This document shows positions 17,253 through 26,394 of a DNA stretch of 64,000 nucleotides, one piece after another. The translations under genes were made by a program, and so were the position numbers. The DNA is taken from NCBI RefSeq assembly GCF_007680845.1, contig NZ_VEIY01000003.1, positions 372,001 through 436,000 of the forward strand. Direction: 5' to 3'. Numbering within the stretch: the stretch's first letter is position 1; each line of letters begins with the position of its first letter. The notes beneath the pieces are model-generated. The model did not search any database. It was given only the letters and a program-made list of their open reading frames with translations, and was not told where the DNA came from. The DNA is from Curtobacterium pusillum (GTDB lineage Bacteria > Actinomycetota > Actinomycetes > Actinomycetales > Microbacteriaceae).

Positions 17253-18344
17253 ATGACGACGGATGCCGCCCCTCCCGCGCCCTCGGCGCCCGCCACGCAG
17301 CTCGAGCCGGGTCGTGCGAAGCGTCGTATCCCGATGTGGGACACGGCGCGGTTCCTCGCGGTCACGCTCGTGGTCATCGGGCACGCGATCCAGCGGCAGA
17401 CGACGGCGAGCGAGCACGCCCTCGCGCTGTACACGTTCATCTACGCGTTCCACATGCCCGCGTTCGGTGTGATCAGCGGGTACTTCTCCTCCGCGGACAC
17501 CCCGACCGCCAAGCGGATGCGCCGGACCATCACCGACATCGTGGTGCCGTACATCATCATGCAGACGATCTGGACCGTCGTGCAGGGGCTGGTCGAGGGC
17601 GGGAAGAAGTTCAACCCGACGCAGCCGACCTGGACCCTCTGGTTCCTGCTCGCGCTCGGGATCTTCCGGCTGATCCTGCCGTACCTCGCGCAGCTGCGGT
17701 GGCCGTTGTTCTGGGCGGTCGTGTTCAGCATCGGTGTCGGCTACTTCGACAACGTCGACTCCACGCTCTCCCTGTCGCGGGCGATCAGCCTGCTGCCGTT
17801 CTTCCTCGTCGGCTGGCAGGTCAAGCAGTGGGGCCTCTTCGACCGATGGTACGAGGCACCACGGCGCCTGGTCGTCCGGGTGCGCATCGCGGCGGGGGCC
17901 GTCTTCGCGGCGTGGGCGGTGGCGTGCGCCATCTGGATCCCGCAGTTCAAGGAGTTCGACCTGCACCACTGGTTCTTCTACGACGACTCGTACTCCGGGC
18001 TCGGCGAGGACGCGTGGTGGGCGGGTGCCGTCCGGTTCGGACTGATGCTCTTCGCGGCGCTGCTGACGGCGTGCTTCCTGCTCCTCGTCCCCCGGCGGAC
18101 GGTCTGGATCACCCGGTTCGGAGCGGCGACGATGTACGTCTACCTGCTGCACACGTTCCTGCTCTACCCGATCCGCGAGTCCGGGGTCCTCGCCGGGCCG
18201 CACTCCGCCTGGCCGTACGTGCTCCTCATGGTCGCGATCGCCTGCGCCGTGAGCCTGTTCCTGGCGCAGCCGTTCGTCCGGCGCGGGATGCACTGGCTGC
18301 TCGAACCGAACGTCGGCTGGCTGTTCCGCCGCGACCCGGCCTAG
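17253..18344 (+). CDS. Membrane acyltransferase (acyltransferase-3 family, fucose 4-O-acetylase-like)
   Basis: 363 aa, about 10 membrane helices. The N-terminal segment RRIPMWDTARFLAVTLVVIGHAIQ carries the conserved R...H pair of acyltransferase-3 proteins; IYAFHMPAFGVISGYFSS and the later YVYLLHTFLLYP complete the pattern. Such proteins transfer acetyl or other acyl groups to cell-surface glycans. No glycan cluster surrounds it, so the acceptor is unknown. A family A long-range inverted repeat follows the stop. Confidence 0.85.
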   Translation: MTTDAAPPAPSAPATQLEPGRAKRRIPMWDTARFLAVTLVVIGHAIQRQTTASEHALALYTFIYAFHMPAFGVISGYFSSADTPTAKRMRRTITDIVVPYIIMQTIWTVVQGLVEGGKKFNPTQPTWTLWFLLALGIFRLILPYLAQLRWPLFWAVVFSIGVGYFDNVDSTLSLSRAISLLPFFLVGWQVKQWGLFDRWYEAPRRLVVRVRIAAGAVFAAWAVACAIWIPQFKEFDLHHWFFYDDSYSGLGEDAWWAGAVRFGLMLFAALLTACFLLLVPRRTVWITRFGAATMYVYLLHTFLLYPIRESGVLAGPHSAWPYVLLMVAIACAVSLFLAQPFVRRGMHWLLEPNVGWLFRRDPA

Positions 18345-18352
18345 CGGCCCGA

Positions 18353-18471
18353 CCCAGGAGGCGCGGCTCGTCCCCGGCGCCCGCGTTACGTCCCGAGGCG
18401 GGTGCGCTGGTCCCGACGCGCCCACCTGCGTACCGTGACGATCGACGCACAGCCGCGCCGCGCCTCCTGGG
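18353..18471. repeat. Family A repeat with long loop
   Basis: CCCAGGAGGCGCGGC (18353-18367) is exactly inverted at 18457-18471, separated by 89 bases. It fills the spacer between the acyltransferase stop and metY. The arms match the family A core; the loop has no recognisable gene. Confidence 0.75.
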
Positions 18472-18525
18472 CGAAGCGCTGGACGACCCGACGACCCGAC
18501 GCCCACCACCGGACAGGAGCACGAC

Positions 18526-19857
18526 ATGACCGAGAACGACGCAGCCGCCTGGCGGTTCGAGACCACGCAGGTCCACGCCGGCGCGCAGCCCGACCCGACC
18601 ACCGGAGCCCGGGCCACGCCGATCTACAAGACGACGTCGTACGTCTTCGCGAACTCCGACGAGGCGCGCGACCTGTTCGCCCTCGCCAAGCCGGGCAACA
18701 TCTACTCGCGCATCATGAACCCGACGAACGACGTCGTCGAGCAGCGGATCGCCGCGCTCGAGGGGGGCAGCGCCGCGCTCCTCGTCGCGAGCGGCCAGGC
18801 CGCTGAGACCTACGCGGTGCTCAACATCGCGGGCGCCGGGGACCACATCGTCTCGTCGTCGTCGATCTACGGCGGCACGTACAACTTGTTCAAGTACACG
18901 CTCGCGAAGCTCGGCATCGAGACGACCTTCGTCGAGGACCAGGACGACCTCGAGGAGTGGCGCCGCGCGATCCGCCCGAACACGAAGCTGTTCTTCGCGG
19001 AGACGATCGGCAACCCGAAGATCAACGTCCTCGACATCGCCGGCGTCAGCGACGTCGCGCACGAGGCGGGCGTCCCGCTCATCGTGGACAACACGATCGC
19101 GACGCCGTACCTCATCCGTCCGTTCGAGCACGGAGCGGACATCGTCGTGCACTCGGCGACGAAGTTCCTCGGCGGCCACGGCACGGTCATCGGCGGCATC
19201 ATCGTCGACTCGGGCAAGTTCGCCTGGTCGCAGCACCCGGACAAGTTCCCGGAGTTCAACACCCCGGACCCCTCGTACCACGGGGCCGTCTTCGCCGAGG
19301 CGGTCGGCAACGAGCTCGCCTACATCGTCAAGGCGCGGGTGCAGCTGCTCCGCGACCTCGGTGCGTCGAACTCGGCGGACACGGCGTTCGCGCTCCTGCA
19401 GGGCATCGAGACGCTGTCCCTCCGCATCGAACGGCACGTGTCGAACGCGCAGGAGATCGCCGAGTGGCTCGACCGTCACCCCGACGTGGCGACGGTCGCC
19501 TACGCGGGGCTGCCGACCTCGCCGTGGTACGCCGCGGCGAACAAGTACGCGCCGAAGGGCGTCGGGGCGGTGCTGTCGTTCGAGCTCAAGGGCGGGGTGC
19601 CGGCCGGCAAGGCGTTCGTGGACAACCTGCAGCTGTTCTCGCACCTGGCGAACATCGGTGACGTGCGGTCGCTCGTGATCCACCCCGCATCGACCACGCA
19701 CTCGCAGCTCACGCCCGAGCAGCAGCTGACGACCGGGGTCACGCCGGGGCTGGTGCGCCTGTCGGTGGGGATCGAGAACATCGAGGACCTGAAGGCCGAC
19801 CTCGAGGCCGGGCTCGCCGCGGCGCGTGCGGTGTCGCAGGAGGGCCTGCGCGCGTAG
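18526..19857 (+). CDS. metY: O-acetylhomoserine/O-acetylserine sulfhydrylase
   Basis: 443 aa PLP enzyme of the Cys/Met metabolism family. Visible: IYKTTSYVF, NIYSRIMNPTNDVVEQRIAALEGG, SGQAAETYAVLNI, SSSSIYGGTYNLFKYTL, and the PLP lysine in VHSATKFLGGHGTVIGG (about residue 209). The length and YGGTYNLF motif favour MetY (direct sulfhydrylation of O-acetylhomoserine to homocysteine) over cystathionine gamma-synthase. metX, which makes O-acetylhomoserine, follows on the same strand after a 257-base repeat-filled gap. ATG 18526 has AGGAG upstream. Confidence 0.93.
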   Translation: MTENDAAAWRFETTQVHAGAQPDPTTGARATPIYKTTSYVFANSDEARDLFALAKPGNIYSRIMNPTNDVVEQRIAALEGGSAALLVASGQAAETYAVLNIAGAGDHIVSSSSIYGGTYNLFKYTLAKLGIETTFVEDQDDLEEWRRAIRPNTKLFFAETIGNPKINVLDIAGVSDVAHEAGVPLIVDNTIATPYLIRPFEHGADIVVHSATKFLGGHGTVIGGIIVDSGKFAWSQHPDKFPEFNTPDPSYHGAVFAEAVGNELAYIVKARVQLLRDLGASNSADTAFALLQGIETLSLRIERHVSNAQEIAEWLDRHPDVATVAYAGLPTSPWYAAANKYAPKGVGAVLSFELKGGVPAGKAFVDNLQLFSHLANIGDVRSLVIHPASTTHSQLTPEQQLTTGVTPGLVRLSVGIENIEDLKADLEAGLAAARAVSQEGLRA

Positions 19858-19890
19858 GGGCCGCGCGGCGCCCGGGTGGGCGCTCGGCGT

Positions 19891-20012
19891 GTGCATGGTC
19901 CGACGTCCCACGTGTCGATCGACACGAGGGACGTCGCACGTCGCGAACGCATCCGGTGCGTGCACATGGTGCGACACCGCACTCGTCGAACGACGCGCAC
20001 GATGTCGATGAC
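19891..20012. repeat. Family D palindromic repeats between metY and metX
   Basis: First palindrome: 19901-19918 pairs with 19919-19936 with one mismatch (36 bp, no loop, centre GTCGATCGAC). The second unit, about 19961-20008, has CGTCGAACGACG at its centre and closely matches the repeat at 57212-57255. The 257-base spacer holds nothing else recognisable except a half copy of the family A core (20085-20099). Confidence 0.75.
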
Positions 20013-20114
20013 CGCGCGCTCGCGCCGAGCCGACCACGCGCCGTGGACCCGCGCCACGCCGGACGTGACGTAACACGGCGGCCCCGCGCCGCGCCTCCCG
20101 GCAGACTGGACCAG

Positions 20115-21332
20115 ATGGACTGGCAGACGACCCCCGAGGACTCCGTGCCGTCCACCCTCGTGCCCGGAACCGAACTCGGCACGCTCGGCAAGCCCCCGGT
20201 GACCGGGGCCTGGCGCCCGGGCGACCATCCCGGTGCCCGGCACTTCGAGGCCCTCGGCGAGCAGTGGGTCCGCGGCGGGCGGATCCCGGCGGTCCGTGTC
20301 GCCTACGAGACCTGGGGGACGCTGTCGCCGGAGCGCGACAACGCCGTCCTGGTCTTCCACGCGCTCACCGGCGACTCCCACGTCGCTGGCCTGCCCGGAC
20401 CGGGCCACCGGACCGCCGGCTGGTGGGGCGACGTCGTCGGTCCGGGTCGCGCGATCGACACGGACCGCTGGTTCGTCGTCGCGCCGAACATGCTCGGCGG
20501 CTGCCAGGGCACGACCGGGCCGTCGTCCGTCGCTCCCGACGGGGTGGAGTGGGGGTCCCGGTTCCCGTTCGTGACCGTCCGCGACCAGGTCGCGGTGCAG
20601 GCGCAGCTCGCCGACCGCCTCGGGATCGACGTGTTCGCGGCCGTCGTCGGCGGCTCGATGGGCGGGATGCACGCGCTCGAGTTCGCGATCGCGCACCCGT
20701 CGCGGGTGCAGCGGTTGGCGGTGCTCGCCTCGACGGCACAGACCACGGCGGACCAGATCGCCGCGAACTCCCTGCAGCGCGCGGCCATCCAGATGGACCC
20801 CGCGTTCGCCGGCGGCGACTACTACGAGGCCGACGCCGGCGAGGGGCCGCACCGCGGGCTCGCGCTCGCACGGCGGATGGCACTGATGACCTACCGGGCG
20901 TCGGACGAGCTGAACGGCCGGTTCGCCCGGTCGTGGCAGAGTGACGTGTCCCCCCTCGGCGACGACGGACGGTTCTCGGTCGAGAGCTACCTCGACTTCC
21001 ACGGCAACAAGTTCACCAGGCGGTTCGACGCGAGCTCCTACGTCACGCTGACGCACGCGATGGACTCGCACGACGTCGGTGCCGGGCGGGGCGGGGTCGC
21101 GGCGGCGCTCGGGCAGGTGACGGCGCGGACGCTCGTGGTCGGGGTGTCCAGCGACCGGCTGTTCCCGATCGAGGACCAGCACCGCATCGCCGCGGGGATC
21201 CCGGACACCCTCGACGGGGACCGCGCCGCGGTGATCGAGAGCGAGTTCGGCCACGACGGGTTCCTCATCGAGCACGAGGCGGTCGGGGCGCACCTCGGCC
21301 GACTGCTCGGTGCGGCTGTCCCGACCGCGTGA
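20115..21332 (+). CDS. metX: Homoserine O-acetyltransferase
   Basis: 405 aa alpha/beta-hydrolase-fold enzyme. Diagnostic motifs: VAYETWGTLSPERDNAVLVFHALTGDSHV, NMLGGCQGTTGPSS, nucleophile elbow GGSMGGMHALEFA (Ser about residue 182), SSDRLFPIEDQ with the catalytic Asp, and FGHDGFLIE with the catalytic His. Acetylates homoserine with acetyl-CoA for methionine synthesis and supplies MetY upstream. ATG 20115 fits the family N terminus; a CAGACT box 7 bases upstream may allow separate leaderless transcription. The last codons and stop lie in a sequence duplicated downstream. Confidence 0.93.
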   Translation: MDWQTTPEDSVPSTLVPGTELGTLGKPPVTGAWRPGDHPGARHFEALGEQWVRGGRIPAVRVAYETWGTLSPERDNAVLVFHALTGDSHVAGLPGPGHRTAGWWGDVVGPGRAIDTDRWFVVAPNMLGGCQGTTGPSSVAPDGVEWGSRFPFVTVRDQVAVQAQLADRLGIDVFAAVVGGSMGGMHALEFAIAHPSRVQRLAVLASTAQTTADQIAANSLQRAAIQMDPAFAGGDYYEADAGEGPHRGLALARRMALMTYRASDELNGRFARSWQSDVSPLGDDGRFSVESYLDFHGNKFTRRFDASSYVTLTHAMDSHDVGAGRGGVAAALGQVTARTLVVGVSSDRLFPIEDQHRIAAGIPDTLDGDRAAVIESEFGHDGFLIEHEAVGAHLGRLLGAAVPTA

Positions 21333-21440
21333 CGGTGCGCTCGCTCGTCCGCGGGACGCGCGGCCGCGAGACGGCGTGAGCGCGCGACCGCGCGACCGCG
21401 CGACCGACCGCGTGACCGCGCGCTCGTCCGCGGGACGCGC
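21321..21440. repeat. Direct repeat of the metX 3' end with CGCGACCG tandem units
   Basis: The sequence across the metX stop (ending GCTCGTCCGCGGGACGCGC, 21343-21361) recurs at about 21403-21440, including another CCGACCGCGTGA. Between the copies are several 8-bp CGCGACCG units. The rest of the 250-base spacer to the kinase gene shows no gene. Confidence 0.7.
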
Positions 21441-21582
21441 CCGGTGACGATCCCGGGCCCATCCGACACGACCGGGCGCGCCGAACACCCCCCAACGGGT
21501 GTCGCGCGTGGAATGATGGCGTGGAGCCCGGACTGAACGAGGCTCGGTTTCCCAGACCACATCGTCACCAACCAGGACATCG

Positions 21583-22740
21583 ATGGACTTCATCGCACAG
21601 GAACGCGACCGGCTGCTCCGGTCGACTACCCGTGTCGTGGGCATCGTCTGCGCACTGGTCTCGGTGATCGCCATCATCTGCGCGCTCGCCGTCCCGGTCA
21701 CCCCGCTGATCGGCGGCCTGGCGTGCATCGCGGTCATGATCGGCGGGTTCCTGGCCTTCGGGTGGAACGGCTCGGTCTGGTGGACGGCACTCATCCTGGT
21801 CTCGGGGCTCGGCGCGCTCGCGCTCCTGCTCCTCGGCGCCGACGAGGCTGTCCGGCCGATCATCGCCAGCGCCGTGGTCCCCCTCGCCGCGGGGAGCATC
21901 TCCGCACCGCTGATGGCGCAGCGTGGTCACCCTGTCGGACTCGGGCTCACCATCGCCGCGGGCGCGTTCGTCGTCGTCGCGATCGTCTGGGCGAGCGGCA
22001 GCATCCTCGCCGCCCCGGTCACCGGCGCGCTGCTCGGCTGGGTCCTCATCGCGGTCGTGACGATCTGGATCTCCCGGAGCATCCCGCGGGTCGCGCGCCG
22101 GATCTACAGCATCGGCACCGCACACCGCGCCGAACGCCAGGCCAGCGAGACCGAAGCGCAGCGTCGCCAGGGCGCACGGCTCCTCCACGACACCGTGCTC
22201 GCCACCCTGACGCTGCTGGCACACTCCGGCGTCGGCGTCTCCGAGCAGGCGATGCGGGAGCAGGCCGCCGAGGACGCCCGACTCCTCCGCCACCTCCGCC
22301 TCGGCGCGACCCCGCAGCCGCAGCAGTCCGGCGACTACTCCCTCACCCGGGAGGAGGAGTCGCCGCTCGGCCAGACCCTCGAGTCCGTCAAGCAGCGCTT
22401 CGGCCGCATGGGCCTCGAGGTCAGCTGGCACGGCACCGGCCAGGTCCTGCTGCCGACGCACGTGCTCGACGCCTTCCTCCTCGCGCTCGGCGAGTGCCTC
22501 GAGAACGTGCGGCGCCACGCCGGCGTCGGCGAGGCGCACGTGACGATCGTGCACGACAACGAGATGGTCCGCGCCATGGTCACCGACTCGGGTGTCGGCT
22601 TCGACCTCACCCACGTCAGCGCCGAACGGCTCGGCTTCAAGGAGAGCGTCGTGAACCGTCTCCGCGAGGTCGGCGGCGACGCCAAGCTCTTCTCGGCGCC
22701 GGGGTCCGGCACCACGGTCGTGCTGGAGGCACCGCGATGA
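21583..22740 (+). CDS. Membrane sensor histidine kinase, NarL/DesK-type
   Basis: 385 aa. Five to six membrane helices in residues ~18-170 with hardly any extracellular domain, a coiled segment (about 175-200), phospho-acceptor box RLLHDTVLATLTLLAHSG (His about 204), then a HATPase domain with N-box LALGECLENVRRHAG (about 300-315), DSGVGFDL and GSGTTVVLEAP. The HDxxLATL box resembles HPK7 kinases paired with LuxR/NarL-type regulators; a response regulator of that class is two genes downstream. The lack of an outside domain suggests sensing in the membrane, as in DesK/LiaS. ATG 21583 has AGGA upstream. Confidence 0.9.
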   Translation: MDFIAQERDRLLRSTTRVVGIVCALVSVIAIICALAVPVTPLIGGLACIAVMIGGFLAFGWNGSVWWTALILVSGLGALALLLLGADEAVRPIIASAVVPLAAGSISAPLMAQRGHPVGLGLTIAAGAFVVVAIVWASGSILAAPVTGALLGWVLIAVVTIWISRSIPRVARRIYSIGTAHRAERQASETEAQRRQGARLLHDTVLATLTLLAHSGVGVSEQAMREQAAEDARLLRHLRLGATPQPQQSGDYSLTREEESPLGQTLESVKQRFGRMGLEVSWHGTGQVLLPTHVLDAFLLALGECLENVRRHAGVGEAHVTIVHDNEMVRAMVTDSGVGFDLTHVSAERLGFKESVVNRLREVGGDAKLFSAPGSGTTVVLEAPR

Positions 22741-22756
22741 CGCTGGAGGTGCGGCG

Positions 22757-24079
22757 ATGACCCGCGTTCCCGAGGACACGATCAGCCGCGGACTCCCCGG
22801 CGAACCGGTCCAGCCCGCTCCGCGGACCCGACGGGAGGCGCGGGAGCGGTACCGGGGCAGCGAGCGTCGGCAGGCGCGTGGCCTCCCCTCGACGTCGACC
22901 GGTGCACGGTCGCTGCGGCAGGCCGCCAAGCCCGGCGCGTCGCTCGGCGCCGGCTACCTCGGTCTCGGCGCCGCCGTCCTCACCGGCATCCAGGCGGTCG
23001 CCGGCATCGTCTTCTTCCTCATCCGCTGGAACGAGTTCACCGACCCGTGGCTGCCGGCAGCTGCGTGGGGTCTGTACCTCATCGCGGCGGTCGGCGTCGG
23101 GCTGAGCCTCCTGACCTACGGGGAGCGGCTGACCGGACTGGCCTTCGCGCTCATCTGCGTGGTCCTCGGCTGCGTCGTCACGCTCGACTTCGTCGGGATC
23201 TGGCCCGAACACGACCTCGCCCACACCGCGTCCGCGTCGGTCGCCGCCGGCTTCGCCCTGCTGCCCGTGGCCACGCTCCGCCCCGCTCGCGAGGTCGCCG
23301 CCGCCATCGCCGTCCTCGGCCTGGCGTTCGTGGGCATGGCGATCGCGTCCACCCCGATCACCAGCGACACGCTCCCCGCCATCGTCTCGACGGTCTCACT
23401 CGTGACCGTCCCCCCGTCGATCGCGATCTTCGTCGTGCACCGGTTCCGCCAGCTCGTGCAGCGCGAGCTCGACCGCGTGCTCGTGCAGAGCAACGTCCAG
23501 GCGCCGCAGTTCGCGGTCGGCATGCTCGCCTCCGACGAGCTCGCCCGACTCGACCTCGCCGCCGAGAAGCTCCTCGATGCCGTCGCCAACGGCAGCGACC
23601 CGTTGCCGCTCTCCGACGCATCAGCATCGGTCGCCGCGTCGCTCGCCACCGAGCTCCGCCTCCACCTCATCGAGGGCCGCCGCGAGACCTGGCTGTACCA
23701 CGCGATCACGGAGTCGGACAACCTCGGCCGGTCCGTCAGCGTGGCCGATCCCCAGTCCCTCGCCGGCCACCTCTCCCCCGCGCAGCGCGACGGCCTGCTG
23801 CAGGCGCTGTGGCAGATGGTCGGGGACGGCAAGCCGACGCAGGCCGGATCGCCGGTCGTCTCGGTGACCCTCGGCCCGGTCGGTTCGGACGGCCACCCGG
23901 TCACCGACGAGACCATGGACGTCCCGATCGTCTTCGAGTCGCGCGGGGTCCCCCGGCGCCGACTCGGCCCGACCGCCTGGAGCGCCCTCCAGCGCATCGG
24001 CCCGTACACCGACACCGTGCGGGACGGCGTCCTGCACGTCGTCGCGCACTGCGTCGTCGACCGACATCCGTCCATGTAG
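22757..24079 (+). CDS. Unknown membrane protein between kinase and response regulator
   Basis: 440 aa, no family recognised. A basic N-terminal tail (about 1-58, RTRREARERYRGSERRQAR), six hydrophobic helices (about 60-220), then a 220-residue soluble region beginning VHRFRQLVQRELDRVLVQSN, a likely coiled coil. The topology copies the neighbouring histidine kinase, but there is no phospho-acceptor His box and no N-, G1- or G2-box, so kinase activity is unlikely. It starts 16 bases after the kinase and ends 115 bases before the response regulator. An accessory or sensory subunit of the kinase is the most reasonable inference; a degenerate kinase paralogue is another. Confidence 0.75.
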   Translation: MTRVPEDTISRGLPGEPVQPAPRTRREARERYRGSERRQARGLPSTSTGARSLRQAAKPGASLGAGYLGLGAAVLTGIQAVAGIVFFLIRWNEFTDPWLPAAAWGLYLIAAVGVGLSLLTYGERLTGLAFALICVVLGCVVTLDFVGIWPEHDLAHTASASVAAGFALLPVATLRPAREVAAAIAVLGLAFVGMAIASTPITSDTLPAIVSTVSLVTVPPSIAIFVVHRFRQLVQRELDRVLVQSNVQAPQFAVGMLASDELARLDLAAEKLLDAVANGSDPLPLSDASASVAASLATELRLHLIEGRRETWLYHAITESDNLGRSVSVADPQSLAGHLSPAQRDGLLQALWQMVGDGKPTQAGSPVVSVTLGPVGSDGHPVTDETMDVPIVFESRGVPRRRLGPTAWSALQRIGPYTDTVRDGVLHVVAHCVVDRHPSM

Positions 24080-24156
24080 TCCGTCGCACGGACCCGGTTG
24101 GCCAACGGCTGCCGGACACCCTGACCAGCCTGCCCGTGCCCTGTGGTCCGTCCCCC

Positions 24157-24162
24157 TAGGAT
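24157..24162 (+). promoter_or_regulatory. -10 box TAGGAT ahead of the response regulator
   Basis: TAGGAT in the 115-base gap; the leader would be about 25-30 nt and includes AAAGGA before ATG 24195. No convincing -35. Confidence 0.35.
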
Positions 24163-24194
24163 CGGCCACGACTCCCCCGAGAAAGGACGCCACC

Positions 24195-24866
24195 ATGGCG
24201 ACTCCAGAGGAACCGATCCGACTCGCACTCGTCGACGACCACAGGATGCTCCTCGGCGCGCTCACCGAGTGGATCCGGAACGCGGCCGACGACATCACGC
24301 TCGTCGCCGCGGTCACCACCTGGCCCGAGCTCCTCACCAGCCCGGCGTTCCCGGTCGACGTCGTGCTGCTCGACCTCGACCTCAAGGACTCGATCCCGGT
24401 GTCCCTGAAGATCTCGACGCTGAAGACCGCCGGCGTGAAGACCGTCGTGATGAGCACCTACTCGGAACCGAACGTCGTCCGCGAGGCCCTCGGCTCCGGC
24501 GCCCTCGGCTACCTCGTGAAGAGCGAGGACGCCGACATGATCGTCGAGGCGATCCGCTCCGCCCAGCGCGGCGAACAGTACGTGTCCGCCGAGCTCGACC
24601 TCGCGATCAACAGCGGGGACGTCGGTGGCGTGCCGAAGCTCAGCGCCCAGGAGCGTCGCGTCATGGCGCTGTACGGCGGCGGCGAGCCGGTGAAGAGCGT
24701 GGCGTACCAGCTCGGCATCTCGGAGGAGACGGCGAAGAGCTACCTCAAGCGCATCCGCGAGAAGTACCGGGTCGCCGGCTTCGACGTCGGCACGAAGGTG
24801 GCGCTGCGGAAGCGTGCGATCCAGGACGGCATCATCGTGCAGGACGGCAGCCCGCTGGGCCTGTAG
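24195..24866 (+). CDS. NarL/LuxR-type response regulator
   Basis: 223 aa. Receiver domain (about 9-130): LALVDDHRMLL acidic pair, VDVVLLDLDLKD with phospho-acceptor Asp (about 60), MSTYSE and YLVKSED with the conserved Lys. C-terminal LuxR helix-turn-helix (about 150-210): LSAQERRVMALYGGGEPVKSVAYQLGISEETAKSYLKRIREKYR. Partner of the histidine kinase at 21583 by operon position and class. The HTH stretch is slightly non-standard (V-K-S-V-A in place of N-K-E-I-A), similar to BldM/WhiI-like or other actinobacterial regulators. ATG 24195 has AAAGGA. Confidence 0.9.
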   Translation: MATPEEPIRLALVDDHRMLLGALTEWIRNAADDITLVAAVTTWPELLTSPAFPVDVVLLDLDLKDSIPVSLKISTLKTAGVKTVVMSTYSEPNVVREALGSGALGYLVKSEDADMIVEAIRSAQRGEQYVSAELDLAINSGDVGGVPKLSAQERRVMALYGGGEPVKSVAYQLGISEETAKSYLKRIREKYRVAGFDVGTKVALRKRAIQDGIIVQDGSPLGL

Positions 24867-24904
24867 GCCGCGCTCGGGCGCCCGGCCCGCTGGCCCCGCC
24901 GAGC

Positions 24905-24998
24905 CCGCCGAAGCGACACAGCCCGCGACGCCACCCCGTCCCGCCCGCGAAAGCGACAGTCTCCCGCGAACGTTCCGCGGCAGACTGTCGCTTTCACG
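24905..24998. repeat. Family B repeat with nested hairpins, between convergent genes
   Basis: An outlying half motif (CCGAAGCGACA, ~24909) precedes a hairpin: 24949-24962 pairs perfectly with 24982-24995 (GAAAGCGACAGTCT). The loop contains a second small palindrome around GAACGTTC. A second copy lies at 38875-38970. Sits between the response regulator and the oppositely oriented MFS gene, as a bidirectional terminator would. Confidence 0.85.
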
Positions 24999-25009
24999 AC
25001 CGCACGCGG

Positions 25010-26275
25010 TCAGACCGTGGGGATCGGCGCAGTGATCGGACCGGTGCTCGGCGACGAGGACCGGAGCGACGCCCGCCGGCTGCTCCGCCGCTCGGCGCCG
25101 AAGCTCACCATCGTCATGCCGACCCCGAGCAGCGCGAGCACGATGCCGAGCCACCCCGGCGCCGTGAAGCCGAACCCGGCGGCGATCACCGCGCCACCGA
25201 GGGCCGCGCCGATCGAGTTGCCGATGTTGAACGCCGAGTGGTTGAGCGCTGCCGCGATGGTGCGGGCGTCCCCGGCGACGTCCATCAGCCGGGACTGCAC
25301 TGCCGGCGGGATCGCGGACGAGGTCGCTCCGAGCAGGAACGCCCCGAGGAACATCCCCCACACCCACTGGGCGGTCAGCACGGTCACGAGCAGCGCGGCG
25401 ATGAGGGCGAACATGCCGACGTAGATCGTCCGCTTCACGCTGTGGTCGGCGAGGTGTCCGCCGAGGACCCCACCGACGACCATGCCGATGCCGACGACCA
25501 CGAGGACGAGCGGCACGAACGACTCGGGCAATCCCGTGACGTTCTGCACGAGCGGCGAGATGTACGAGTAGACCGCGAAGAACCCACCGAAGCCGACCGC
25601 GCCGAGGCCCATGACCATCCAGACCTGCGGGACGCGGAAGGCGCGGAGCTCGCGGCCGATCGTGGCGTGCTCGTCGCGGGCACTCCGCGGCACGAAGGCC
25701 CACACGGCGAGGAACGTCAGCGCGAACAGCACGGCGACGACGCCGTAGGCGATGCGCCAGTCGGCGACCTGTCCGACCCAGGTGATCGCGGGGACGCCGA
25801 TGACGTTCGCGACAGACAGGCCGAGGAGCACCATGGCGATGCCCTTGCCCCGCTTGCCCGGACCCATGATGTCGCCCGCGACGATCGACGCGATGCCGAA
25901 GTACGCGCCGTGCGGCAGCCCGGCGACGAAGCGGGCCACGAGCACGAGGCCGAACGACGGCAGGACCGCGCTCGCGACCGTGGCGACGACGAACCCGACG
26001 AGCAGCACCAGGATGAGGCCCTTGCGCGGGAACTTCGCCGACATCGCGGCGATCGTGGGGGCACCGACGACGACACCCAGGGCGTACGCGCTGACGAGCC
26101 AGCCGGCGTGGGCGATCCCGGCGTCCGGGTCGAGGTCGTACTGGTGCGGCAGGAGCGCTTCCGCGATGTTCGGCAGGAGACCCATCGCGACGAACTCGGT
26201 CGAACCGATGGCGAACCCGCCGAGAGCGAGGGCGATGAGCGCGAGCGCGCGACGCGCAGGCGTGAGACGGGACAT
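25010..26275 (-). CDS. MFS transporter, drug/sugar exporter type (AraJ/YdhP-like)
   Basis: 421 aa, 12 membrane helices, no other domain. ALALGGFAIGSTEFVAMGLLPNIA near the N terminus, LVSAYALGVVVGAPTIAA and LVARFVAGLPHGAYFGIASIVAGDI are typical of the DHA1 exporters AraJ/YdhP/Cmr. Probably proton-driven efflux of small molecules; the substrate is unknown. A 300-base upstream region contains two direct repeats of CCGTGTCGCTCACGCGA that could be regulator sites. It converges on the response regulator across a family B repeat. Confidence 0.88.
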   Translation of the reverse strand: MSRLTPARRALALIALALGGFAIGSTEFVAMGLLPNIAEALLPHQYDLDPDAGIAHAGWLVSAYALGVVVGAPTIAAMSAKFPRKGLILVLLVGFVVATVASAVLPSFGLVLVARFVAGLPHGAYFGIASIVAGDIMGPGKRGKGIAMVLLGLSVANVIGVPAITWVGQVADWRIAYGVVAVLFALTFLAVWAFVPRSARDEHATIGRELRAFRVPQVWMVMGLGAVGFGGFFAVYSYISPLVQNVTGLPESFVPLVLVVVGIGMVVGGVLGGHLADHSVKRTIYVGMFALIAALLVTVLTAQWVWGMFLGAFLLGATSSAIPPAVQSRLMDVAGDARTIAAALNHSAFNIGNSIGAALGGAVIAAGFGFTAPGWLGIVLALLGVGMTMVSFGAERRSSRRASLRSSSPSTGPITAPIPTV

Positions 26276-26394
26276 GGTGCCTGTTCTGGACGGGAGGAGC
26301 GGGGCGGGTTCCGGACGTCGACCCGCGCGGTGTGCCGGGTCGGCTGGGACCGTGGGTGCGCGTGGTGGCCGCACCGTGCCTCCGCGGCCCGTTG

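Noticed and set aside
16359..18617. Minus-strand frame extending the SDR through the acyltransferase gene
   Set aside because: SDR has a clear ATG with GGAGG at 17171; the extension is low-complexity Arg/Pro/Asp shadow sequence.
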